In this document: positions 15,701-30,700 of the stretch, one piece after another | How positions within the stretch are numbered: the stretch's first letter is position 1 | Layout: each line of letters starts with the position of its first letter | Assembly: GCA_022495005.1 (NCBI GenBank) | Contig: JAGYXB010000825.1 | Location: forward strand, 7,006,001 to 7,070,000 | Reading direction: 5' to 3' | DNA length: 64,000 nt | Source of the DNA: Rhyacophila brunnea | Taxonomy: Eukaryota; Arthropoda; Insecta; Trichoptera; Rhyacophilidae | Position numbers and translations under genes: made by a program | Notes under the pieces: model-generated | What the model was told of the DNA's origin: nothing | The model's database searches: none | What the model saw: the letters and a program-made list of their open reading frames with translations, nothing else

Positions 15701-18700
15701 TGCAATCACCATAATTTTTTTGTTTTATTTTGAACAATCCGGATAATCGAAAATCCGGATAATCGAGGTCCAGATAATCGCTGCTGTACTATATCATTCG
15801 TACACCGCAATCTTCACTCACATTAAATAAAGATAAATATGTAGCAGCAGATGGATATGTATTTTACATTCTCTGGATAACCAATTTGATAGCCACTATC
15901 AAATGTGATAAACACGCCACCTTATTTTGAATAATACTCTTGCAATACTAACCGTTATGGAGCATACTGTTATACATATCCTTGTTCGATGACACAGAGT
16001 AGAGAAGTAAAAAATAATAAAAGAAGACAATAGATACATTTTTGACTAAAGACTCTAAAATTGATATCCAAATATATTTACCTCATTCAAAGCTAAATCC
16101 CAGTGAAAGTTTTCAACAAGCGTTGAATGGATTTCAGTTAGATTTAACATTGGTAGTTCGCACATAAGTGTTGCATATTCTTCAGTTTTAATCAGCTGAA
16201 GATTTATCTGCTTCACCCATGGAGTCAGTATTGAAGATGCAGATGAGTACCTAAAAGTTGTATCACAATATTATACAAAAAATCACACAGAATTTGTTAT
16301 ATAAACATGACTGGCAATTTGAACTGGTGAATTTTTAAGTTCAATAGTACATTATATTGAAAGTTAAATGAATGATAATTATATAATTAAGGAATAGGTC
16401 GGCAAACTATAAGTCGTGAAACACAGAGTTCTTTCTTTCGTTTCTTTCGACCATGTCCGATTCTAATAGGATCATATGGGCCTCCACAGAGTAGAGGTTT
16501 GTATTGACAGATTTTGTTTTTTTACGAGAAATGGATGTCAGCCACTTGCTCAACCTATTAGGTCCATACCCTGACACACACAAATTGAAAAACAATATGT
16601 GTAATTGCCAGACCCAGGATTCGAACCTGGGACCCACGACGTTATAGTCCAACGCTTAAGCCGCGCGGCCTTCTTCGTTACTACGTAAGTAATAGTGCAT
16701 AGCAGAAGAGTAAAAGATAGATCATTAAATGTGATCTACATACCAACAAGTTGAAGACATTAGACATTGCATAAAAGGTGAATGACAACTTGATAAAATA
16801 ATATTCTTACGTGGTATTCAGGAATAATGTAGACGCATCGATGATGTTGCTTATAATTAGAAAAGCGAGATCCACTTTAACAGCATCTTTGGCAAATCTG
16901 GCATTGAATTCTTGAAAGGTGGCGACATCTGTTTCGGATATCCATTTCGGCACTGCTGCAGGTTGTGGACCATCTTTTATGAACTTTGCCAGGCGGGAAT
17001 TTAGATTGTTTATGTGGCTTAGGAGCGATGCCTCATTAGATTCTTCGATGATTACAATATCATCAGCATAAACCTGAAAGGATTAACTAAGTATTATTGA
17101 GTGTCACTAGAATATAACACAATATCGTAAGTTGGTAAGAATTTACACACAGCTCTCAAACAATGTTTAGGAATCAATAAAACCTAAAACTAAAATATGT
17201 TCCGGCATGCAGTGGAATAGTGACAGAACTACCGTCCTGTCGGTTACGGGTTTGACACATGGCTAGCTCTAAATCAAATGTTCTTTTTTAATGTGTGTTT
17301 TGACTAAGCAATAATCAAATAGTTTTAGCGAAAGGCCGACAACCATCATTGTAAAATAATCCAATAATATGATAAAAACTTATGATATTGTCTTTATTTC
17401 TCTTTTTTCCATTTACTTTGGAGACAAAATGGAAGTTTACATTTTGTTTAAATATAGCTTCAAGACTAATGAGGTTGGATTTGTTTGCTGCGCTCATGGA
17501 GACATTCTTACAAACGAAAATCGTACATTGCCCACCTTCAGTTTGGGCAAATGCGATATAAAATCTCATTGGCTGAAAACCACTCCATCCTAATCACGCG
17601 ATATCTCATTGACTGCATACTGTTTAATTCCAATATGCCGACCAATGAATGGCTCCGAATGCTTTACAAACTATTAGAAAATGTGTACCTATACATTACA
17701 TCTATGTGAATTTAATGAATTTATCCTATATACTAAATCATTGTTCAAGACTATGATATTTTGAAAGTGTGAGGATATTGAACGATACACAAGCCTAATA
17801 CTACAAGGGTCTAAGTATTTATTTTTGACAAAACAAACCTAACAATAAAGTAGTATTCTAAGCTGCCTCATTGTTATTTTTGTTTCACCAAAAATAAACA
17901 TTTAGCACCTTGTAGTTCTGTAGTCGCGATTAGTGAAGAAACATTAGTCACCAAACGTATTTTAGATTTGCTTATCACAGAGCAATTTCCTAGGTCTTGA
18001 TTGCATGCACGATCTTCTACTTAATCAATGTTCTGGTTCTTTATCGGAGTATATAGACACCACACAGCTTTTCCAAGAATCCCTGTTGCTTTGGAAGAAT
18101 AGAAGCCAATATGCTTTTCTAAACACAGATTTTCCCAAGGCTGCAGCATTAAATTGCAATTTCCATTATGGTAGTGCTAGTTAACATCGAATACAATGCG
18201 GTAACAGGTTTGCAGTATATTAATTAAGGTACAGTAAAACCTCGTTAATACAAATTCCATGGGACCGAAAATCGAAAAAAAAATTCGAATTACGAAATAT
18301 AAAATGTATGGGGGAAAAATATTATTTTATTTTTGATTTTCATTACTTTTGTTTACGATCATAGATGTGCCTACCAAATTTCCGGTACTATTCTTTCAAA
18401 TTAAAATCTGTGCAAATACCATGTGTCATTGATCCATAAATTGAGCGAGAATTAAATAAAAATACGAAATATTTTTTATTTTTCCAATTTGTCAACACAA
18501 TTGTTTGGCATTGGTCTTCTAGTAAAACTATGTTTTTGATGTTTTAAGAAAAGTCGGTCACAATTTTCAATGACTGGCTCATGATATAGTGTACTTTATT
18601 ACGATTTATTGAATATTTTTATATGCCAGGACTCTGAAATCATTTTGAATTACGAAATTCGAATTAAAGGAATGGTTTTATATGAAAATAATGTTCAAGG

Positions 18701-21700
18701 GACTTTTTTTTCAGGAAAATTTCGAATTATCAGTGTTCTTACTAACGAGGTTTTACTGTATTACTTTTTTTTTTTAAATATGAAATAATCGTTTTCCACA
18801 GTTTATCATATTGCATTTGAAATATACGCAACTAGTACTACGGTCAAAATTCACCGTTTAGTGCTGCGGTCTGAATATAGTGGGCATTGATGTTTTCCAT
18901 ATGCAATAAACTCATCAACAAAATACCTGATCTGCAAATCCCAAAGAAGGTATTTCTGTGAAGAGAGAGTTTTCATTCAATCTACATAGAGATTGTTTGA
19001 GACCAGATATGAGACCAGTACTGTCAGGAATATACTCGGAGATTTCTAATCCACATAATAATGAAGTGTCATTCAAATTCATATCCTTGAGTAGCCGCAT
19101 GATCTAAAAGGAGACAAAAAATATATTGTTATTGAATATTAAAAGTCACTCACACTGCTGTGGTGTACAATAATGATCTACAGTCCAGGGTTGCCCAACC
19201 CAAATCGTTTGGTGGGCCAAACAAAATATTACTGAGCTTAGGTGGGCCCCACACACAAAAAAAATAAAACAATGAACTTATTCAAGATATTTTATTACCT
19301 TATAATTAATGTGACAGATGTTTTTGTATATTGATTGATATCTTTTTCATATCGACTGGTAATTTACCCAACGCGCATTGCAGTCGATTGGTCGTGAATT
19401 CATCGAGCGACCTGCTGCGACACTTCATTTTTACTACATTCAATTTCGAAAAGAACGATTTGCCACGATATGTAGTCCCAAATGCTGCAGTAATCCACAT
19501 TGCCAATCGATTTAATTTTGGAAATTTATCTTCGAGGATATATTTCTCATAAAACTCAAGCTTATTCCATTCGAACATGCACTTTAACTCTATGCTTGAT
19601 TGCAGTTCTATTAGCTCCATTTGTAAATGCGCTGATTCCACCTCCACGTTAAATGGAGTTAAGAATATTTTGAACATTTCCTCATTCTTTTGCATAATTG
19701 CGAATCTGGTATCGAATTCTTTAATTAATTTTGTAACTTCATTAGAATATTTAAAAAAAATCTTTATGGTCAACTATTAAGTACGGAGTGTGTGGATAAT
19801 CATAAAAACAGGTACTAGCACTCAGCACAAAATGAAACAGCACAGCAACAAGAAAGATCTTGGGCCGCAAAAAGTCTTCATTTGGGCAGCATGCGGGTTG
19901 GGCATGCCTGATCTACATGCTAAAGGATTAAGTTGAAAGGTCATGGAGGGTGTTATATTAGACTGTGGGGGATTATCGGAAGCCATCGAATTGTTCATAT
20001 TGAAGGTCATTGAACCGGTAACACGGAAATAGGGCCAGAATTATTTCTAAGAATCTAATTAGATGTTGCTGGCATGAGTTCTGGACTGAACATAATTAAT
20101 ATTTGGGTGAAGTTAGCAACTTACTGATGGGTTTTATATTTTTACTTGTTGAGTTGGTAAATGATTTTAATGTTGCCGTCTAGTGGTACAATTAGTGACG
20201 TCATCATCTTCAATTATGTATCATAATATGGCAGATGTCGCCACAACTTTGTGGTTACTCTGTCTTTCAAAGTTGTAGTGTAATAAAGTGCAGAATTGAA
20301 TAGTGTAAATGAATTTAATAATTAATTATTAATTGAATGGCGTTGACATGGTAGAACTGATTTTTATGATTTCTTCTGTGATTTTAAATATATAATAACT
20401 AGGTACCTTAACTTGGGCGATGTTATTGAAAATATCATCAACAATAACTGGTGACTTCTCGACAAATTGCAACAGATGACTGGCATATTCTCCATTGTAT
20501 AGTTCCCTTAAGTCTTTCCACCAATCCTCGTTTGTGACAAAGCCCATGATGAGATGGTGGTGCTTCAAACGCGAGTCCAAATACTGCAGATAAAGTTTTA
20601 ATGTCAAGTCTCTTGTATAGCTGGTGGATCTTTTGATTAATTCACCTGGCGTTGGGCTGGAAAGAAATTCATTTAACGTTAAAGACAAAAAGAAATGGTA
20701 CAAGTCGGTTATGGGGAAACCAGGCGGGAACCGCGCTAATTGTCATAGTCGATTTTGGTAAAATTCATGAATTCAAGAATGAAAACCTAACCTAACCTAA
20801 CAAATAATCCAGTATATTGGCTATTTTCAAAATGTGTTTGCCGCTGGCTTCCCCATAACATACTTGTACCAAAGAAACTTTTGGGTAATGCAGAAATTAT
20901 TATTCACTCATGTTTATATATATTAGACAAACAGGTAGAAGTTATAATACATATCTATGGAATATATGGAAATATACTTCATGTTTGTAAATTAGTATAG
21001 CTTTTGTCTTTTTTGGATTTTTAGATAATATAAAGATATACCAACATGTCACTTTCATGCTTTGATATTATATTTTGTTTTTGGGCTGTCATTGTGAATT
21101 CTCTTCGTCGACATCGTCAGAGGCTATTCTCAAGAGACGACTAATGATAATGTCTATCTCTTGAGAAGAGCTTCCACAATGAGCCTAAAGCGTTGATGTA
21201 CTAACCTACAGCAATGATTGATTTAAAAAAAAAATTAACAATACGCAAAAAATAAGATTGTTTTAAATTGGACTAAATACAATTATTAAACGCTACAAGT
21301 AAGCAATAATACGTACCCATTTAAACCTATTATGTTGTCCAAGATGTCTTTCCAGTTATAATGGACTTCTGATGACTGTGAAACCGTTTTTTCTAGCGCA
21401 ACAAGTTCTTCAACATATTCCACGATTAATTTTTCAGAATTTGAATTGTTAGTTTCAAAATTTGCATCAGACATAATCAAATAATTCCTATAATTACATT
21501 TACAGAGCTGACTAATAACTCTAGCATTCGTTTTAAGCCACATATGTTCCTCATCCGAATACGATTCATTTTTACACATGATATCCAAACTTGAAATTAA
21601 ACTGAATTTTTTATAATCTTCAGATGATTTTAAACTCTCCGTAATGGCGAATAAAAACATTTCTACCATTTCTCCGGGCCTTCTGTCAAATAGTTTTAAA

Positions 21701-24700
21701 AACATCTTGAAGTCTGCTTGTTCAGTTGGGGTTTTCATTTCAACTTTCTTCAAATCGATTATCGACAGATTTGTTTTGATATCATTCAGAATAAGTGTTA
21801 CTTTAGCAAGATAAATTTCTGTCAATCCACTTTTAACATATGCACTGTTTATTAAGTCCATTTTAGAGGTTTCATTCAATGTTAAATTGAAGAATGTCAA
21901 TGAACGTCCAATATTTTTGAAGTGGTTTACCCAGTCTTCAGTCCACAGAGGATAGTTTGTGTTGTTACTTTTTGAGACATTGCCCATTATGTCTTGTAGG
22001 ACAAGAGTTTTTTGAAACAGTTCTTCGAACCTTACTGTGAATGTTGATGCTGGGTTATTGTAGAAAAGGTATTGCTGAAAATTAATAAATTAGTTAATAT
22101 CAAATGAGAAGTTAAAACAATAAATGAATACATAATAATATGTTGATAAAATGAGGTATAGATGATCAATATATTTTTCGGTTGGCAATTCAGCTTCATC
22201 AAAACTGATAATGTTTACCCATCAATCAAATGGGTATCTACATATTGACAAAAATGGTTTCCACTCAAAGAATTTGGATTATAAATAAAGGAATTCCTAT
22301 GAACTTTTTCTGTTAGACAACTTGATGGTGATTCCTTAACATTTTTATCGTGGTTGTCATAATAAAAATAATATTTTGTATGTCATCTTTGTTCTTAAAA
22401 TCGTGTTTATAACGACAATCTTTGACGGCTCTTTAGTGTCATTATTAGTATATACGTATGATTTTTCATTTAAATATTATATAGTTTGGTCTATTTAATT
22501 GCAATTCTATTTACAGTAATTATTGACCTAGTCTTTCCATTCACAGGTAGTTCTAAGCCACATTTGTATTATAGTATTATGAATGTTTTAATTCCGATTT
22601 GAAATAGTCAATGTATGTACATAATAATTCTGACACTCTTTTCCCTGCTGGTCTGGTAAAGAGGAGCCTCTTGTTGGTGGTCTTCCATCCTTGAAACGTG
22701 GCCTGCCCAACCAAGTCTCCCCACTTTCACGTGTGACGTGACAGGAGAGATCATCACATAAAGCGTACAGTTTGTGGTAGAATGATAACCATTTATAACA
22801 AATTCAAGTTTCTGTATTTATTATGACAATATCTGCCATGTATTAAATTATGGAATTGACTGATCAAGTAAATCTAAAATTGCAAATCAAAAACAGTTTT
22901 TGTCGGTTTTCGACCAATGCAAGTGATAATAGTGTGAAGTTACCTACAAATGAATCTGCAATGTGTAATGACATGCAGCAATTTATTCATTTATGTTAGT
23001 AAACCATTTTCATCTTTATTTTAAACATTTCAGTTCCGATAATATAGAGAACCTTTTCTTCATAGTCTTTGTTGTGGATATTTTTAACCATAATTAAAAT
23101 ATTATTTGTAATATATGATTTTATTAATAGATTTGCAATTATTTTTACGACTTACAGATTTTGAAAATAGATCCAGCAAAACATTCTCATTGGTAGGCAC
23201 AGAGACCCAATGGAGGATTGAAGGGCAAGCATATGGAATGAGTAACTTGATATCGGATTCAGTAACGGACCCGTCAGTCGGCAGCGCTAAGCTGTTCATC
23301 AGTTTCTCGCAGTCCCAGAATTTCTTACCCATAGATTGCCGCACCTGAAATATGTATAGTTACTAATTTTGTACTTCCATTTTATTAATCTTTCATATCC
23401 TATATTTTATATGTAAAAATCCAGAAATCATTCACAAATGTATATAATATAAATGTATATAGTATAAATATATAATATTTTACTTAAGAATGTCAACATG
23501 ATTGCATATTCAAATCAAATAGTAAATAAAGTTGTCAAAATATCAATCCAATCAAAAAGTTAAATTTTAATGTTGATTGGGTGTCCCTAGTGTTGCAATA
23601 TAAAAGTTGTCTATGAAAAAGATTAGGTTTATTAATTTAAATGATGTGTCACAAATAGTTTTTTCTTTAATAATGTGAATATGACTTTCGGACATTCATA
23701 ACCAATTTTCAAAATTATATTAGTGTAAGTAAACATATTATGTATAATATAAGCAAATTAACCTGTTTCATAAATCCTTGATCCATAAATGAATTCGCGA
23801 GAGTACCAATTAGTTGAGGAAGTTTACCATACATTATGTAGGGTCCTGTCCTTCTGGTAAAACCCATCAACTGAAGTACATTCGCTCCAGGTTCTAGAAT
23901 ATGAAAGGGTTTTGAAATTAATACAAGTGTCGGTTTAATAGGGCTAACTGGCAGTTTTTGGTGGAAAGATATTACATACAAAATATTATAGTAGGTAGTA
24001 ACAGCACCAACTATTTGCAACAGCAAACAGATGACATGTTAGTGGAGTGAGTCCCCGCTTTTGGTCATAAAACTCAATGTAGTTCATTCCTCCTAAATGT
24101 ACGTAGAGTTTGAGATCCAGTACCGAACTTTCTGTCGAAGTAATAAGATGTATTCCTTTACTTGATACTTCTTCGGCCTGCCTAATAAGCTAGACACGTG
24201 CCAATTACTCCAAAAAAATTTTTGTGTACACGTCATGTGCAAAACAATATTATATTTTCAACTTTGTAATTTCTACTGTCTGTCACAATATGTATATCAA
24301 TTTTGTAATTGAATCAGTGTTTACACTGACTTCACACTCCACAAAAACATTCCACACCCCTTCTTTCCTGCTATATTTAACCCTTTCGACGCGAGCCATT
24401 TTCGCGGGAATTTATTTTCAGTCAACTGATCTGTTAAAACGGTCACTACAGCTAAAACATATCAATCTCAAAATTAAAAAATAGATTACTAGATGAACTA
24501 TATATCAGTTATTCCAAATACACCAAGAAAAAATACACAGGGCTGAGTACATGCTGCGAGAGTTGGTTATGGTCTATGACAGATATATTACTAAACCAAA
24601 ATCACACTTGTGGAATGATGCAGTGGGTTATCTTATCGCACTTACTAAGTCGTAAACTCAAATTTTATTACCGTTTCAAATTATGAACCTATATTTATTT

Positions 24701-27700
24701 TCATCGCCATAAAATAATATTCGTCATCGTGACACTTACTCATTAGGATGTTTTGGAGAATAAAACAGTAAAAATAATTACCCCACTGCTAAAATACTAT
24801 TATAATATAATTTATGAGGCGCGGTCGGCATTTTCATTGTACAAAGGGCCTGTCGAAAGATCGCCAGGCAAAATACGAGCATGTAAACAGAGCTAACACA
24901 GTTTCGTGGCACATAAAAAATAAGAATTATTACCCATTATAATATTGTAAATATCAAATATGGAACAATGAACAAAGCCATACAAATTTACTGGAGAGCT
25001 GTGTGTCGATAAAATATTTTCCAGCATGATTTCTTCGATAATATTATGTGGTAGTGACATTTTGGCGGGTGAAATAATTATTTCAAAATTATTTCATTAT
25101 GACAAAAAAAACTAAAAACAAATCGTCAAAATGTTTCTATCGAGATCACAAATCACTAAGAAAAAATACATAAAACTGACGTAATCGTAATAATTAATTA
25201 AAAGGTAAATAAAAATATTTTCAATGCACACTTTTCGATGCATGACCAATGTTTTGTTTTGATAACCCTTGGTGACGCATCGAGTACACCAGTCTTCGCA
25301 ATGAAGCGTGATTCAAATGACTGAATAACGAGTGTTCTTTTCAAAAACATATTTCCTTGTGTTTTACTTGACATTTTTATGATCTGTTGCCTGATATGTC
25401 TACCTAAAGGTTTGAACTAATTTTTAAAGCATATTATCCACAAGTGTCTCTTCTAGTTTCGTCGAAAATATGAGATAAAGTCTATGGCATGTTTACATGC
25501 CATACGCAGTGTAAGGGTTAATATATTAAAAAATTACAAATTGGTTAGATGTGCTAAATATTGAAAGAAATACCGATATTAATTGAATGTTCTGCCATTT
25601 TGGTCATAATATAGCAGTGAAGGGTGGAGGTAAGTTACGGAGATCCGACTTTAAAAGTGCACATTACACTGTGTCAGTCATACTTATTTGTTTTCATTAA
25701 ACTAAGAATAATACCCTGTTATCACGTGCATGGATCTTCGTATCGTAGCAAGTATTATCTTGGCCATAACAAGAAAATTTATGGGTAAACATGTATTATC
25801 GTGCAGTTCACAAAATTGCATGTATGAATCGAAAAAGTTTGGAAGCTTCTGAATTTTCATGCGACAGTAGGATTTTTTTGATCTGCACAGTAGAACGATA
25901 GTGGCGAACCTGCTGGCAAAAAATGAACTACAAACAAATTTTCAGGTAGACCGATTTTCACTACCTGTCAAATAGTACGAAATAGTACCATAAAAGGACA
26001 ACATCGCGTCTCGCTCACTCTTATAGAATGAATTGGAGAGACAGTCAGCACTTTTACGTGTAAATAGTTATTGACACGATAGTTTAAAATACTCACTATT
26101 GCTGCCAGTAAATCCATGCACGTGTTAAGGCGCTATAAGGTTATCATTGTTCAAGCAATTTCTGTGTTCAGACATGTTTAATTTCATTGAGGAAAATGCT
26201 TGAAATACCATTTATTTTTCAATTCATAAGTGAACACACATTCATCATTATATACACTACACATCAAGGGCAATATAGCTCACTGCACCGTTAACAATGA
26301 TAGATATTTCGGCACAATCAACTTTAAAAGTTATAATTAACGAATGTATGGATTATACTATGTTTTACAGAAAACCAAGTTGAAGAAATTATGAGCATAT
26401 GCTAGGATTTTTTTTCACATATTTAATTATCTAGTTCAGTGGTCCCCAACCTTTTGGACCTCGCAGACCACTAAACCCAAAATCTTGAATCCTGTGGACC
26501 ACTACCACGTATTTTTTCCACAACTGTTAAAAATTCGATAAGTGTGTCAATATAATGATAAAAGAATTATAATAAATAAACTTATTAAGGGGGATGTCAT
26601 CAAAAGTTTCGTTTTTATAGAGCCATCTATTCCCCGAATTACAAAGCATATAGGTCAAAATTATATCAGAATCTAATTCCAATTACAATCCAATTTGAAT
26701 GAATCTTCGAGGCATCTTATCTAGATGTCACTGTAATTATATATTAATAAAAAATCTAAAAACAAGTGATATAATTACAGTTATTATTTAAACAATGGTA
26801 TATATATTTTTTGCATTTTATTTCAATCGGACTTTTTTATATTTTGTCAGATTATTATAAAAATATACGTGGACCATCGACCTGGTAGTACCTTATAATA
26901 ATTACTTATGTGAGTTTAATTGGAATGGATTGGATTGTATTAGAATTTGGATTTTATAGTAATATTAAAAAAATATATACATATAATAATATTGTGTAAT
27001 GATATTTATATGTGATAACAATCTGTGAATTATTGACATTCTCATAGTAATGAAGATAATTAATTAGGTATGGAATCATTAGACCATACACACGATCTCC
27101 ATAAAAATGGCGTCATAGACTATTTTACAACACATTTTTAGAAAATAATGATTAGGTTACCTAAGTAAAAATATAAATATTATCAATACATTATTAGAAC
27201 AATCCGAAGATGACAGCCGGTTTGGTGATTTGAAAATAATTAAATATACCCAAAACATTGACAATAATAATTTATTCTCATCATAAGAAAATATACCTAA
27301 CATCTGAATAGAATAGACCGGACTCAAAACAGTACGTCGAATGTGTTGATAATTTATTTTTTCTGGCATTCACAAAACGTAGGTAATAATAATAAATGTA
27401 GGCAGGCACACTGCAGGGTTTATTTGGAAAGCATCTGTCAGTCGTGCAGGTACCTACCTAGTAATATAATATCAATGCTAGCTGCCATCAATGCTGGCTG
27501 AATTGGCTGGACAGAGAACTCAGAAATATTTTTTTTTCTTTTCTGTGGTCTCGGACCATCGCAAAAAAGCAACGTTGCGCCAGTTTTGATTTGTGACTAG
27601 GTATAAATATGCCAGTCGAGATTATTTTTGGTAGGTAAATACTTCTGATTACTTATACAAATATTGGAAACTGGTTAAGTGAAACCAAATAAGGACTGAT

Positions 27701-30700
27701 CTAATTATTTAAATCTGAATAGGTATATCCCAAATTAATTTTATAATTAATTTTGACATTATTTAGTTTGCAGATATTTTATAAGTAATGTTTTTTTTAT
27801 GTAGCTACTTACAAACATTGTATCAATTTTATTTTCGATGAATATATATTAAGTAGGTATGTTAATTACTTAACACATTGACTGCTGATTAGATAATTGC
27901 TTTTTAATTACCACTTTTAAATAGTATGCTAATTATGTCGATTGGCCACCTAATCGTTACGCACTAGGTACGTCTTTAGTGTCCAAGTCGATATGCCCTG
28001 GATCGAGGGGCCCTGGCATCCCCCAAACATGAAAATTATCAGAATGATTTTAAACATTGAAATTGAAAGCCAATAAACTATACCTTTGGGCTTAGACAAA
28101 TAAAAACACGGCAAAAAAATGATTTGTAATAATTCTCCAGCACCCTTTTTAGAAAAATTTCTTAGATTTTAATTTCTAACACAAAAATTTTGAAAAAAAC
28201 GAAAAAAACAAACAAAATTTTAGAAACCCAATCCCTAATGAACTGTCAAAAAATTCTCGGTGTCCAACTTAATTCAGGAGTGGTGTTGGTCATGGCTGGG
28301 GAGGGCTGACAGGGCTCTAGTCTGGGGGCCCGGGTTGTGGGGGGCCCGGCGTGTCGGGTTGACCAGATAAGTGAGATAAACACACATCATAAAGTAGCTT
28401 TAATAGTAGAAAAAGTCGCCTGCGGCGCTATTACACTTCATGGCCATGAACATTTTCAATTACTTATATAATTGTGCAATATATTTTTTGATTATTACGT
28501 GTCGATACTCGACAGCTCCATTATTAAAGTAGATGTATTAAAAATCGTCAATAATTCACTGTATAAGTACCCTTAATTTGAACTAAAACACAATTTGAAA
28601 AACGTTAATGTAGTGTTTCACACTGCCTTTAATCTTAGCGGTAGGTAGGGGGCCCGCCAAATATCCTAGCCTGAGGGCCCGTTTAAGGATGTGGGGACCA
28701 TGGTCTAGGTACACCGAGTGCAATATTGGGGTAATAATTAGATTCATTTGCGAAAATTCGCGTTCACATTCACTTGAAGTAATGGTAATAGAATTCAATG
28801 CATATAATATATCAAACGCGATAGTTTTTCAGGATATGTAATAGTATGTCTTTTCATATAAGATGATTCAGGAAAATTAACTTGTACCTACCTACTACGT
28901 AAGCGCGAACATTATTTCGTCTAATTGCTTTTTTATAACTGAGAATGTCTCAGGAGCAGTTACCCAAACTGAGGTTGCCATGCACTCAAGTGTGCTTTAA
29001 CCGAATTTATATGACTAGTCAAGAGTGGCCATGAAAGAAAGGAACACATAAGCAAAATTAAAAAATTTGGTAGCTCATACAAAGCTGATAATTATGAATT
29101 ATCTAAGGAAGTAAAAACATCTTCACGTTGACAGTATGACGCCGCAAATTTTCTAAATGCAACAAATTGGCTTTTGTATCGGGCGTTTTACTTTTTTTCT
29201 TTATTTCCTATTTTTTTATTTAAGTAGGTACTTCAAAAATTATCGTTGTTAGTGTTATTATTATATAAAATCGCTGAAATTAATAAATAGATACCTACCT
29301 TAACAATATAAGTTTTAATGAAAAATTGTATGTGTTTGTTTGTGGGGGGGGTGTAAATTTACCACACCGGCTGACGGGTGACACCAACCCTATTTACGCC
29401 ACTGCTCAAATGCGTGAATTGATGATCCGCACACACACAATAGAAAAATTAGAGGGAACGTTGCTAGCAGTGTATTGAAATTGACTGATGAATGTTTGCT
29501 TTATTTTATCAATATACAAGTAAACAAATGAGAAGACGGCTTAATATAAATGCTAACATAAATTTCTCAAATTGTTTCAGACCATTCGTAATAAAATATA
29601 TTACCATGTGCATGCATACTAACCGCACGTATCTACATACGAGGTAGGTACCTATTATTCATGCGAACTAGAATCTAATACAGATGACAGTTATTTCGGT
29701 ATCGCACGTTGTTGCCGCTAGAGGCAGCACGTCCTTGACGACTGTATTTAATTTGAAATTAGTAAATAACATAATAAATATAAATTAAAATATTACGTTA
29801 AATATATCTAAAAAGTAAGAAAAATATATTGAACAGGCCCACGTTTTCGCTTGATGCAATTATTGAAAATTGAACATTTTTATTTTTCGTAAAAATCGAT
29901 TGATTTTAGATTGAAAAAAAAACATTAAAACTATAATTAATTGACAAGAGAGATTCACTAGTTCCAAGAAAACTTATTAAACAACATTAAATCGATAATT
30001 TTGTTTCAAGAAATTACTTGGAACAATAAATATTTATTTTAGTAAAACCCTTATTTTTAGCCATTTTTTCAAATTTGTCGCTTTCTCTTTGAAATAAAAA
30101 AATATATTTTATTTTTCCCATTGTATTTAGATAGGTATCGATCGATTAAAATATGTTTAAAGCTTTAATTTGATAATGAATTTCTATGCCTCTCCCCCTT
30201 AACACAGATATTCATTACGAAAAATACAAATAATAATACGTATCACTGTGTCGATATTTGCATTTCATTTTATCCTGAACAGCAAACTTTATTCATTTTA
30301 TTTCTTATTTAACACATTGAATATGGACTGACGACGTAATAAGGCTAAAATTGCAAAAAAAAATATTATAAGAATATACTGAAACTTTTTAATAAATATG
30401 AAACATGCAAATATATTCAAATTACTCTGCGGACCACCAAAATTCTCTCACGGACCATCGGTTGGGGACCGCTGATCTAGTAGGTAGGCCTCATACATGA
30501 CATGACATGGAAAGGATAATAGATTTCAATATAATATTCGTCTTTTGCTGACCTGATATCTCAGAGAAGTATTCGGTAAGATCTGAAACAATTTGCTGTC
30601 CGGCTTCTGCAAGATAGTGCACGGAGTATCGCACAGCTGGCCAGTAGAGATGTCGGCAGACGCTGTTCCCATCTTTCTCGCAAGCCATCGCAGTTTCCCA

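Larger units (their letters stand above)
26585..30202. mobile_element. TTAA-bounded element nested in the hAT
   Basis: Left TTAAGGGGGATGTCATC, right the inverse of TTAAGGGGGAGAGGCATAG. The same TTAAGGGGG start bounds the element at 34350-34958. No piggyBac transposase recognised; the interior is interrupted by other repeats. Confidence 0.6.
26437..30474. mobile_element. hAT-type element swollen by nested insertions, 4.0 kb
   Basis: Ends CAGTGGTCCCCAACC and the inverse of CAGCGGTCCCCAACC with flanks ATCTAGTT and ATCTAGTA (7 of 8 match, nnnTAnnn type). Its own sequence is about 0.4 kb: a TTAA-bounded element (26585-30202) fills the rest, and that in turn holds hAT coding remains (28703-29404) and a small MITE (28291-28702). 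Confidence 0.75.

Noticed and set aside
20784..20804. Telomeric repeats (CCTAACCTAACCTAA); also near 1014 and 55170
   Set aside because: Only two to three units, inside or near a MITE. Not a telomere or a clear interstitial array.
23156..23344. Open frame on the plus strand overlapping exon 17 (23115-23348)
   Set aside because: Mirror of the minus-strand exon; the minus frame has splice sites and fits the chain.
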